Assembly: GCF_900113435.1 (NCBI RefSeq) | Contig: NZ_FOPG01000004.1 | Span: forward strand, 62,001 to 126,000 | Length of the DNA stretch: 64,000 nucleotides | Reading direction: 5' to 3' | DNA from: Sulfitobacter dubius | GTDB lineage: Bacteria > Pseudomonadota > Alphaproteobacteria > Rhodobacterales > Rhodobacteraceae | In this document: piece by piece, positions 15,830 through 23,003 of the stretch | Position numbering within the stretch: the stretch's first letter is position 1 | How the letters are laid out: the number at the start of each line of letters is the position of its first letter | The notes under the pieces: generated by a model | Database searches by the model: none | What the model saw: only the letters and a program-made list of their open reading frames with translations | What the model was told of the DNA's origin: nothing | Program-made: the position numbers and the translations under genes

Positions 15830-17371
15830 ATGAGCGCTGACAGCAAGACATTTCACCCCCACGGCAAGCACTTGATCGCAGGCGAATGGGTCGACGGCGG
15901 GGAAACCTTCGCCAATTCCCCCGCCAACGGCGAAAGCGACCAATTCCAAAGCGGCACCCCCGCCCATGTAAACCAAGCCTGTGAAGCCGCCGAAGACGCC
16001 TTTTGGTCCTACGCCTATTCCAGCCGCGAGAGCCGCGCCAATTTCCTTGATGCCATCGCAGATGAGATGGAGGCCCGCGCCGAGATCATCACAGAAGTCG
16101 GCGCACGGGAATCCGGCCTCCCCACCGCCCGCCTTCAGGGCGAACGGGGTCGGACCACCGGGCAACTCCGCCTCTTTGCTGAACACATTCGCAAAGGCGC
16201 GCATCTGGACCGTCGGGCTGACGATGCCCTGCCAGACCGCCAGCCGATGCCCCGCCCCGACATCCGCATGATCCAACGCCCCATCGGCCCGGTTGCGGTA
16301 TTCGGCGCGTCGAACTTCCCGCTGGCCTTCTCCACCGCGGGCGGCGACACGGCCGCGGCACTGGCGGCGGGCTGCCCGGTCGTTGTGAAAGGCCACTCCG
16401 CTCATCCCGGCACCGGAGAGATCGTGGCCGAAGCGATCCACGCCGCGATCCAGAAATGCAGCGTCCACCCCGGTGTCTTTTCCCTCATCCATGCCAACAG
16501 CCGTGAGGTGGGCCAGACGCTGGTGCAGCATCCGCTGATCAAAGCCGTCGGCTTCACCGGCTCCCTCGGTGGGGGCCGCGCACTGTTCGATCTCTGCGCG
16601 CAACGCCCCGAACCGATCCCGTTTTTCGGCGAGTTGGGCTCGGTCAACCCGATGTTCGTTCTGGCCGAGGCCACCCGAAACCGCGGCGCGGAAATCGGCG
16701 CAGGATGGGCCGGGTCTCTGACCATGGGCGCGGGGCAGTTCTGCACCAATCCCGGCATCGCGGTCGTGGCCAAGGGGGCCGAAGGTGACGCATTCGTCGC
16801 GGCCGCGAAAGAGGCGCTGGAACAGGTCGGCCCGCAGGTTATGCTGACCGACGGCATCGCCAAAGCCTACCGCGATGGCAAGGAACGTTTCACCGGCCGC
16901 AACGCCGTGCGCGCGCTGGTGAGCAATGACAGCGAAGGCCGCAGTGCCCAGCCGAACCTCTTTGAAACCGACGCCGAGACCTACCTGCAAGACCACGCCC
17001 TTGGGGAAGAGGTTTTCGGCCCCTTGGGTCTGGTGCTGCGGGTGTCCTCGGGCGATGAGATGCAAGAACTGGCCAAGGGTTTTGAGGGTCAATTGACTGC
17101 GACAATCCAGATGGACGACGGCGACACCGAAGCCGCCAAGGCGCTGATGCCGATCCTTGAACGCAAGGCGGGCCGGGTGCTGGTGAACGGTTTCCCCACG
17201 GGGGTCGAGGTGTGTGACGCCATGGTGCATGGCGGCCCCTACCCGGCCTCCACCAACTTTGGCGCGACCTCCGTCGGCACCATGGCGATCCGCCGCTTCC
17301 TGCGACCGGTCTCCTACCAGAACCTGCCCGATGCCTTGCTGCCCGAAGACCTGCGCGGGGCATCGGCATGA
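15830..17371 (+). CDS. NADP-dependent 2-oxoglutarate-semialdehyde-type aldehyde dehydrogenase
   Basis: The 513-aa protein is of the 2,5-dioxovalerate dehydrogenase subgroup of the ALDH superfamily. It has the catalytic cysteine in GAGQFCTNPG, a general-base glutamate in GELGSVNP, the SNFPLAFSTAGGD cofactor region and GFTGSLGGGR. Enzymes of this kind oxidise 2-oxoglutarate semialdehyde to 2-oxoglutarate in pentonate, hexarate and hydroxyproline degradation. ATG 15830 follows GGA of the preceding gene's end; the frame's TTG at 15824 is less likely. With the IlvD- and DapA-like genes it completes a Weimberg-type route on paper. It overlaps the next gene by 4 bases. Confidence 0.88.
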   Translation: MSADSKTFHPHGKHLIAGEWVDGGETFANSPANGESDQFQSGTPAHVNQACEAAEDAFWSYAYSSRESRANFLDAIADEMEARAEIITEVGARESGLPTARLQGERGRTTGQLRLFAEHIRKGAHLDRRADDALPDRQPMPRPDIRMIQRPIGPVAVFGASNFPLAFSTAGGDTAAALAAGCPVVVKGHSAHPGTGEIVAEAIHAAIQKCSVHPGVFSLIHANSREVGQTLVQHPLIKAVGFTGSLGGGRALFDLCAQRPEPIPFFGELGSVNPMFVLAEATRNRGAEIGAGWAGSLTMGAGQFCTNPGIAVVAKGAEGDAFVAAAKEALEQVGPQVMLTDGIAKAYRDGKERFTGRNAVRALVSNDSEGRSAQPNLFETDAETYLQDHALGEEVFGPLGLVLRVSSGDEMQELAKGFEGQLTATIQMDDGDTEAAKALMPILERKAGRVLVNGFPTGVEVCDAMVHGGPYPASTNFGATSVGTMAIRRFLRPVSYQNLPDALLPEDLRGASA

Positions 17372-18330
17372 GCGGAGATCTGATCGGCCCCGTCGCCGTG
17401 CTCGACGCGATGCCGGAGGATCTGCAGAACAAAGTGCGCGGCTATGCCGAAGGGCTCGACCTACGCTTTGCGGCGTCCTATTCCGAAGAGGATTTCGCCC
17501 AGACGGTGAAGGGCGCAGCCTATATCGTTCCGCGCGGGCGCGGCCTTCCGGCGCCGGTGCTGCGGGGCGCGGATAGCGTGCGCCTCGTCCATCAATGGGG
17601 CACCGGGTATGACAAGATCCCGGTTGATCTGGCCAAGGAAATGGGCGTGACCGTGGCACGCAGCCCCGGCGTTAACGCCCCCACCATCGCGGACCTGACC
17701 ATCGGCATGATGATCGCCGCCCTGCGCCGCATCCCGCTGCATTACAACAACACCCGCGCGGGCAAGTGGATCGTGCCGGAGATCGTCCCCGGCGCGCGGG
17801 ACCTTAGCAGTCAAAAGGTCGGGCTGATCGGCTTTGGTGCCATCGGGCAACTCGTGGCGAAGCGGTTGACCGGCTTTGACTGCGAGGTGCTCTATTACCG
17901 TCGTTCGGGGCAGGCCGAGAGCACCAGCGCGCGCTATGCCGAGCGCGACGAAATTCTTGAGACCTGCGATATCGTCAGCCTGCACATGCCGCTGACGGAG
18001 GCGTCGCACCACACCATCGGCGCGGAGGAACTGGCGCGGATGAAATCGGATGCACTTTTGGTGAACACCGGGCGCGGCGGGCTGATCGACGAAGCGGCCC
18101 TAATCGACACGCTGACCCACAAACGTATCGCCGGGGCTGCCTTGGATGTCTTCACCGAAGAACCCGTTGAGCCGGACAACCCTCTTCTACGCCTCGATAA
18201 CGTCCTGCCCCTGCCGCATATCGGCGGCCACAGCGAGGATAACCTCAAACGCATGGTTGGCCATTGGACCAGCAACATCCGCGCTTTCCACGAAGGGCGC
18301 GGGATCGACGAAAGCTGCCTCGTGACCTGA
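17368..18330 (+). CDS. D-isomer-specific 2-hydroxyacid dehydrogenase
   Basis: The 320-aa NAD(P)-dependent dehydrogenase shows the Rossmann motif GFGAIGQLVAKRL. The catalytic triad elements are Arg (in the HQWGTGYDKIPVD and NTGRGGLIDEAAL regions), Glu (FTEEPVE) and His (PHIGGHS). The family includes phosphoglycerate, glyoxylate/hydroxypyruvate and D-lactate-type dehydrogenases. It starts with an ATGA overlap on the ALDH gene, so it is the last gene of the rightward aldolase-ALDH-dehydrogenase operon. A plausible job is interconversion of a 2-keto acid with the hydroxyacid stereoisomer handled by LarA. A stem-loop at 18338-18363 follows. Confidence 0.87.
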   Translation: MSGDLIGPVAVLDAMPEDLQNKVRGYAEGLDLRFAASYSEEDFAQTVKGAAYIVPRGRGLPAPVLRGADSVRLVHQWGTGYDKIPVDLAKEMGVTVARSPGVNAPTIADLTIGMMIAALRRIPLHYNNTRAGKWIVPEIVPGARDLSSQKVGLIGFGAIGQLVAKRLTGFDCEVLYYRRSGQAESTSARYAERDEILETCDIVSLHMPLTEASHHTIGAEELARMKSDALLVNTGRGGLIDEAALIDTLTHKRIAGAALDVFTEEPVEPDNPLLRLDNVLPLPHIGGHSEDNLKRMVGHWTSNIRAFHEGRGIDESCLVT

Positions 18331-18337
18331 AGGCTGC

Positions 18338-18363
18338 CCCCGGCCTGACCACTCAAGCCGGGG
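18338..18363. terminator. Stem-loop between convergent genes
   Basis: CCCCGGC (18338-18344) pairs exactly with GCCGGGG (18357-18363) around a 12-base loop. It lies in the 39-base gap between the convergent dehydrogenase and NIPSNAP genes. No clear T-run follows, so efficiency is uncertain. Confidence 0.5.
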
Positions 18364-18369
18364 CGCTGC

Positions 18370-18684
18370 TTAAACTTCGAGCGGCACGGGCATCAGGATC
18401 TTATTGGTCTGACTCACCAAATACCCCGCCTCGGCGCTTTTCTTGAGATAGGCCTGCCACTCAGGATCTGCCGCCATCTGCGCTCGGCGCGCAGCACGAT
18501 CGGCGGCATCTTTATAGCTCCAGATATGCACGAAGGAATTCACATCCCCCGTCTCGACCTGCGCATAGATCACAGGCTCCCCAAGGATGCGTCTCTGCGC
18601 GGGAAATCCGAACTCAGCATAGAGCGCGAGGTGCTTTTTGATCGTGCCGGGGCGGCAGCAATAGGTGCGGTGGTCGTAGATCAT
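18370..18684 (-). CDS. NIPSNAP-family protein
   Basis: A small (104 aa) dimeric alpha-beta-barrel protein of the NIPSNAP family, recognised from the start (YDHRTYCCRPGT) and the HIWSYKDAADRAARRAQM segment. Function is generally unknown; such proteins often sit in catabolic operons as auxiliary or detoxifying factors. Here it is the last gene of the leftward GntR-larE-larB-GntR-NIPSNAP group. The stop is separated from the convergent dehydrogenase by a stem-loop. Confidence 0.82.
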   Translation of the reverse strand: MIYDHRTYCCRPGTIKKHLALYAEFGFPAQRRILGEPVIYAQVETGDVNSFVHIWSYKDAADRAARRAQMAADPEWQAYLKKSAEAGYLVSQTNKILMPVPLEV

Positions 18685-18709
18685 GGGGTGGTCTTTCTGC
18701 TTGCTTGGG

Positions 18710-19426
18710 TCATGCGATACCGGCGTGGTCGGTGATCCGGGCCCGCGCCTGCAAAAGGTGATAGGCCATCGACACGCCCGCGACTTCGCTGTCGCCCGCG
18801 CGGATCGCTTCGAGGATTTGCCGGTGCTCGCTGATCACCACGTCGATCCGGGCTTGGGAGCCTTGGCGCGTCAGCTTTTGTGCCACATCGATCCCCTGTT
18901 CGATCGATCCGCGGGCGCAGTCGAGCATTTGCACGAAAACCTCATTGCCTGACGCCGCCGCGATGGCGCGGTGGAATTGGTAATCGGCGTCAAAAGACGG
19001 ATCGCGCGCCTGCATGGATGCCTCCAGCGCCTGCAAGGCTGCCTCAATCCGGGCGATATCCTTGGGGCTGGCACGCTGCGCGGCCATGTGGGCGGTGGCC
19101 TTTTCAATTGTGATCCGCGCCTCCACCGCGCGCATCAGCCCGGCGACGGATCCCGCCGTGGCGTATTCGATCAGCTTTTCCGAAGGCCGCCGCCGCACGA
19201 AAGTGCCCACGCCGCGCCGTGCCTCGACCAGCCCGTCCTCTTGCAACTTACGCAGCGCCTCACGCACCACGGGGCGGGACACGCCGAAGGCCGTGGCGAT
19301 CTGGTTTTCCGACGGCAGCTTTTCGCCTTGGGCGAGTTTGTTCGACACGATCTGTTCAAGCACCTGCCCGTAAAGCTGGTCGGCCAAGGTCTGCCGTTTC
19401 TTGATCTTCAGTTTCGGTGTTGTCAC
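18710..19426 (-). CDS. GntR-family regulator (FCD type), downstream of larB
   Basis: The 238-aa FadR-subfamily regulator has a clear winged HTH (LPSENQIATAFGVSRPVVREALRKLQEDGLVEARRGVGTFV split around residues 40-80). An FCD effector domain follows, with DADYQFHRAIA, ISEHRQIL and MAYHLL. The start is GTG 19426, three bases after the larB stop, so the two genes are almost certainly co-transcribed. Its ligand and operator are unknown. It is one of three FCD-GntR proteins in this island. Confidence 0.88.
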   Translation of the reverse strand: MTTPKLKIKKRQTLADQLYGQVLEQIVSNKLAQGEKLPSENQIATAFGVSRPVVREALRKLQEDGLVEARRGVGTFVRRRPSEKLIEYATAGSVAGLMRAVEARITIEKATAHMAAQRASPKDIARIEAALQALEASMQARDPSFDADYQFHRAIAAASGNEVFVQMLDCARGSIEQGIDVAQKLTRQGSQARIDVVISEHRQILEAIRAGDSEVAGVSMAYHLLQARARITDHAGIA

Positions 19427-19429
19427 CGG

Positions 19430-20137
19430 CTACCCTCCCGCCGCGGCGCGGCGCATCATATTGGCCAGCCGCAAGGCCGAAGTCGCAGCCCCATAGCCGT
19501 TGTCGATGTTCACCACCGTCACCCCCGGCGCACAGCTGGCGAGTATCGAATCGAGCGCGACCCTCCCGCCGCGGGCCACACCATAGCCCACGGAGGTCGG
19601 CACACCAATCACCACCCCCGGCACAAGCCCGGCGACGACCGACGGCAGGGCCGCGTCCATCCCGGCAAAGACAATCACGACATCCATTTCACGCAGCATT
19701 TCTTCCCGCGCGAGCAGCCGCCACAGCCCGGCCACGCCTACATCCGACACTTCGGTCGCGTCCATCCCGCCATAGGCCAGCGTGCGCCGCGCTTCGGCCA
19801 TAGGCGCGTAGTCAGACGTGCCCGCGCTGACGAGGGCGATGCGGGGATCGCGGGCCAAAGGCCCGATCTCTCCCAAAATGGCCGTGCGTGACGCGGTGCA
19901 GTAATCGACCGATTGGACCAGCTCTGCAGGCAAGCCGTCAAACTGTTCTGCCGTCAGGCGGGTCAGCAAAAGCCTACGGTCCTCCGCTGCCGCATCGCCG
20001 ATGATCGCAGCAATCTGCGCCACCGCTTTATGCTCGCAAAGCACGGCCTCTTCGATGCCGATACGCCCGCCGCGGCCTCGGTCAAAGGTCACGTCTGGAT
20101 GCCCGTCGGGGCCTTTCTCATTGATGGACAAATGCAC
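19430..20137 (-). CDS. larB: LarB, nicotinate-mononucleotide-type carboxylase/hydrolase of nickel-pincer cofactor synthesis
   Basis: LarB carboxylates nicotinic acid adenine dinucleotide at C5 and hydrolyses the phosphoanhydride, the first step of the LarA cofactor pathway. The 235-aa protein has a short N-terminal domain and a PurE-like domain. The latter shows VSAGTSD (about 103-109), GMDAALPSVVAGLV, GVPTSVGYG and SCAPGVTVVNIDNG. Cys202 in SCAPG occupies the place of the conserved LarB cysteine. The frame opens at GTG 20137, but GAGGAA lies immediately before it. TTG 20131 would have better spacing, so the exact start is unsure. It overlaps larE by about 20 bases and precedes the second GntR gene. 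Confidence 0.92.
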   Translation of the reverse strand: MHLSINEKGPDGHPDVTFDRGRGGRIGIEEAVLCEHKAVAQIAAIIGDAAAEDRRLLLTRLTAEQFDGLPAELVQSVDYCTASRTAILGEIGPLARDPRIALVSAGTSDYAPMAEARRTLAYGGMDATEVSDVGVAGLWRLLAREEMLREMDVVIVFAGMDAALPSVVAGLVPGVVIGVPTSVGYGVARGGRVALDSILASCAPGVTVVNIDNGYGAATSALRLANMMRRAAAGG

Positions 20138-20903
20138 TTCCTCTTGAATAGGCCCGCAGATCTACCGCGCGCCCGTCATCCGTGGCCCGCCGGACCTGCG
20201 CTATGATAGACCTGCGCTTTTGCGCGGAAAGGTCTTCATAAACACGCGGATCAAGCTCCACCACCCAGCCCCCGCGCAGGAGGCGGCAGCGCAGGGTGAT
20301 ATTGCCCAACATTGCGCGCAGCAAGGTTTCGACCCGGTCGATCACCGCCAAGTCCACAAGTTCTACCCGCAGGCCGGTCTCGATCCGGCTGGCCAAACAG
20401 GGGGCCGCGGGCAGTTCCGCCAGATCCCCCAGCCCGAGCGCGCGGGCCAAGGCGCGCACATCGGCTTTTGACATCCGCGCATCGACGAACGGGTGCAGCA
20501 CGCCATGCTCTGCCGCCGCCTGTAAACCGGGGCGGTAGTCTGACAGATCGTCGGTATTGGTGCCCGCCGCCACCAACGGCCCCATGCGCGCCAGAGTGCC
20601 ATAGAGGTTCGACTTGCAAAAATAGCAGCGGTTCACCGGGTTGGCGCGGTAAGACGGATCGGCGAATTCGCCCGCCTCCACCAGTTTCAGCGACAGCCCC
20701 CAAGCGGCTGCAAAGTCTTTCACCCGCGCTGTCGCCGCCGAGGGGACCGCGGCCGAAACTGCGTGGCAAAGCGTAACCCCCTTTGCCCCCCGCACATTGG
20801 CTGCGGCGGCAGAGAGGGTCAGGCTGTCGATCCCCCCGCTCAATGCGATGGTCAGCGATGCGGGTCGCGCGAGGGCGGCATGGAGGGCGGCAGGAATGGT
20901 CAC
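20118..20903 (-). CDS. larE: LarE, ATP-dependent sulfur-transferring enzyme of nickel-pincer cofactor synthesis (three-cysteine type)
   Basis: LarE adenylates the dicarboxylated mononucleotide and adds sulfur to form the two thiocarboxylates. This 261-aa protein has the N-type ATP-pyrophosphatase loop SGGIDS (residues 22-27) and AAGTNTDDLSDYRPG. Three cysteines are placed as in [4Fe-4S]-binding LarE homologues: Cys93 and Cys96 in NRCYFCK, and Cys169 in APCLASR. The classical L. plantarum protein has one sacrificial cysteine instead. The start is GTG 20903, overlapping the upstream GntR stop as GTGA. Together with larB, and with larC 13 kb away, the cofactor pathway is complete. Confidence 0.92.
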   Translation of the reverse strand: MTIPAALHAALARPASLTIALSGGIDSLTLSAAAANVRGAKGVTLCHAVSAAVPSAATARVKDFAAAWGLSLKLVEAGEFADPSYRANPVNRCYFCKSNLYGTLARMGPLVAAGTNTDDLSDYRPGLQAAAEHGVLHPFVDARMSKADVRALARALGLGDLAELPAAPCLASRIETGLRVELVDLAVIDRVETLLRAMLGNITLRCRLLRGGWVVELDPRVYEDLSAQKRRSIIAQVRRATDDGRAVDLRAYSRGSAFVHQ

Positions 20904-21655
20904 TCCGCCAGCCCGTCCTCGGTCTTGAGCTGCGCCAAGAGACGCCCGCTCGACATTTGAAGGTGGTCGCGCATCCGTTGGCGCGCCCGTTCAGCATCCC
21001 CCTGAGCGATGGAGGCCGCAATGTCAAAGTGTTCCTGTATCGCATCCCGGCTTTCGCCCCCGCGTTTCAATGCCTGCAAACGCCCAGCCAGCATCGTCTC
21101 GCGCAGGCTGGCGACGAGGTAGTTGAAAAGGCTGAGGTAATAGCTGTTCTCGGTCGCTTCGCAGACCGCGCGGTGAAAACCAAGGTCAGCACTGACCCCC
21201 GCCGCGACCGCCGGGCCGCCAATCTTGTTGCTTTGATCATAGGCGGCGGCGGCGCGCTGTATTTCTTCGCGTGCTTCGGGCGTGGCGCGGGCGGCCGCGA
21301 TGGCGGCAGCTTCGATCTCAAGCCCCATGCGCAATTCTAGGATCTGCTCCAGTTTGCGCTGGCTTTCCATATCGCGCTCAGGAATTGCGAAACCCTGCCG
21401 GGGCCGGTCGCTAGCCACGAAAGCCCCACGCCCCTGACGGCTCGACAGCATGCCCTCCGCCTTCAGGCGCGAAACCGCCTCACGGATCACCGTGCGACTG
21501 ACGTCAAAATCACTCGCCAATGCGGTTTCGGAGGGCAATACATCCCCCACACTCCACACGCCATTGACGACGTTGTGGCGCAGGACTTCGGTCACCTGAT
21601 CGCTCAGCGTGGCTCCATCAACGAGGGGCGCAGTCGCCTGAAGATTTCCAGTCAT
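20900..21655 (-). CDS. GntR-family regulator (FCD type) upstream of larE
   Basis: About 251 aa from ATG 21655, which has GGAAGG in front; the frame's opening at 21697 is less likely. The HTH includes LPSETALASDFDVSRTVIREAVSRLKAEGML. The FCD domain includes LGFHRAVCEATEN and IQEHFDIAAS. It heads the leftward larE-larB group and diverges from the TAXI-TRAP genes. It is a natural candidate regulator of uptake and of cofactor synthesis, with possible sites in the 21656-21909 gap. Confidence 0.88.
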   Translation of the reverse strand: MTGNLQATAPLVDGATLSDQVTEVLRHNVVNGVWSVGDVLPSETALASDFDVSRTVIREAVSRLKAEGMLSSRQGRGAFVASDRPRQGFAIPERDMESQRKLEQILELRMGLEIEAAAIAAARATPEAREEIQRAAAAYDQSNKIGGPAVAAGVSADLGFHRAVCEATENSYYLSLFNYLVASLRETMLAGRLQALKRGGESRDAIQEHFDIAASIAQGDAERARQRMRDHLQMSSGRLLAQLKTEDGLAE

Positions 21656-21732
21656 GTTTGCACCTTCCTTTCGCCGATTGGAGCACCTGTATGACAAGCT
21701 GTCAATAACGAGGAGATAGAGCCGTTTAAGGT

Positions 21733-21759
21733 ATTACAAGCAGAATACAACATTACAAG
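21733..21759. promoter_or_regulatory. Direct repeat in the GntR/TAXI divergent promoter region
   Basis: ATTACAAG occurs at 21733-21740 and again at 21752-21759, 19 bases apart, about two helical turns. The 21656-21909 gap also holds TTGACA near 21793, a possible -35 element for the rightward TRAP genes. A regulator footprint is inferred from spacing only. Confidence 0.35.
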
Positions 21760-21909
21760 TAAGAGGAAATCCCCCTAAATTTGTATTTTTAATTGACAGG
21801 CTGACGATTCCCCCTCAGTCTGCGGACCTACGGCAAGAGGGTGTCAGGGGGGAGCCCGGAACCCATCCAGTTACTGCCGATACACAGTTAAAACTCGGGA
21901 GGAGTTTCT

Positions 21910-22869
21910 ATGTCACCAATCTTCAAATCGATGCGTCGCACTACGGCGGCCACCATCCTTTTTGCTGTCGCAGGCGTTGCGGCACATGCGCAGAGCTTTG
22001 TCATGGCGACCGGTCAGCAGGGCGGTTCTTGGTATCCTGTGGGCGGCGCGATCAAGGCGATTGTTGAGCGTGAGAACCCCGGCATGGACATTACCGTCAC
22101 GCCGGGCGCGGGCGTATCGAACGTTGTTGGCGTGGACGCGGGCCGCTTTGGCATCGCTTTCGCGAACTCGATCTCGACCGTGGACAGCCTTTCGGGCAAA
22201 GAGCCTTTCCGCAAGGCGACGACCAATGTCTGCAACCTTGGTATTCTGTATCCGCAGTATTTCCAGATCGTCGCGCTCGAAGATTCCGGCATCAAGACTG
22301 TCGCTGATATGAAGGGCAAGCGCCTGACCACACAGCAGCTTGGCAACACCGGCGAGTTCCTGACGCGTGAGTTGCTGTCGACCGCCGATATGACTTTTGA
22401 TGACCTCGACAGCGTGGCGAACACCTCCTATTCCGACTCCGCTTCGCAGATGAAAGATGGTCAGGCCGACTTTTTCACACTGGGCTCGTCCCTGCCAACC
22501 GGCTCGGTTATGGATCTGGCATCCTCGCGCAAAATCCGCCTGATCGACGTGGATGAAGAAACCTTCGCCTACTTCAAAGACCAAAACGCTGCCTTCCAAC
22601 GTCGTGAAGTCAAAGCGGGCGCTTACCCCGGTTTTGATGAGACCGTGCACGCGATCAGCTATGACACCCATATGGTCGCGCCCTGTGACTATGACGGTGA
22701 AATCATCAAATCCGTGCTTGGCGCAATTGCCGACAACAACGACAGCTTTGCCGCAATCAGCAAGTCAATGGCAAACCTGACAGTTGAGGAAATGGCCACC
22801 GACATCGGCGTGCCCTTCCACCCCGCCGCGAAAGAGTTCTACGCAGAGCGCGGTGTCTCGGGGATGTAA
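21910..22869 (+). CDS. TAXI-family TRAP transporter solute-binding protein
   Basis: The 319-aa periplasmic receptor has a Sec signal peptide (about residues 1-27, ending AAHAQ). The TAXI-family opening ATGQQGGSWYPVGGAIKA is followed by GAGVSNVVGVDAGRFGIAFANS. TAXI receptors serve fused TRAP permeases and bind carboxylates such as glutamate or 2-oxoglutarate where known. GGGAGGAG precedes the ATG. The fused permease follows 134 bases later with a small hairpin between, a common way to raise receptor over permease. Substrate is likely the hydroxy or sugar acid used by this island (inference). Confidence 0.9.
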   Translation: MSPIFKSMRRTTAATILFAVAGVAAHAQSFVMATGQQGGSWYPVGGAIKAIVERENPGMDITVTPGAGVSNVVGVDAGRFGIAFANSISTVDSLSGKEPFRKATTNVCNLGILYPQYFQIVALEDSGIKTVADMKGKRLTTQQLGNTGEFLTRELLSTADMTFDDLDSVANTSYSDSASQMKDGQADFFTLGSSLPTGSVMDLASSRKIRLIDVDEETFAYFKDQNAAFQRREVKAGAYPGFDETVHAISYDTHMVAPCDYDGEIIKSVLGAIADNNDSFAAISKSMANLTVEEMATDIGVPFHPAAKEFYAERGVSGM

Positions 22870-22893
22870 TTCCCTTCCGACACGAAACGGGTC

Positions 22894-22920
22894 GGCCGGA
22901 GCCAGGCGCTTCGCCCGGCC
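22894..22920 (+). other. Hairpin between TRAP receptor and permease genes
   Basis: GGCCGG (22894-22899) and CCGGCC (22915-22920) can pair around a 15-base loop, just after the receptor stop. It may stabilise the upstream message or partly terminate transcription. No T-run follows. Confidence 0.35.
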
Positions 22921-23003
22921 CACATACATAAGGTCCCTGCGCCCCACGCGTTCCGCGCGCTGACGCAAGAAGGCCGCCTTCCACTCTAGACGCGAGAACC
23001 CCC

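Noticed and set aside
15695..17659. 654-codon minus-strand open frame across the aldehyde dehydrogenase and hydroxyacid dehydrogenase genes
   Set aside because: It is antisense to two well-supported enzymes with clear motifs, its translation is low-complexity and Arg/Gly/His-rich, and it has no family features. It results from GC-biased codon use.
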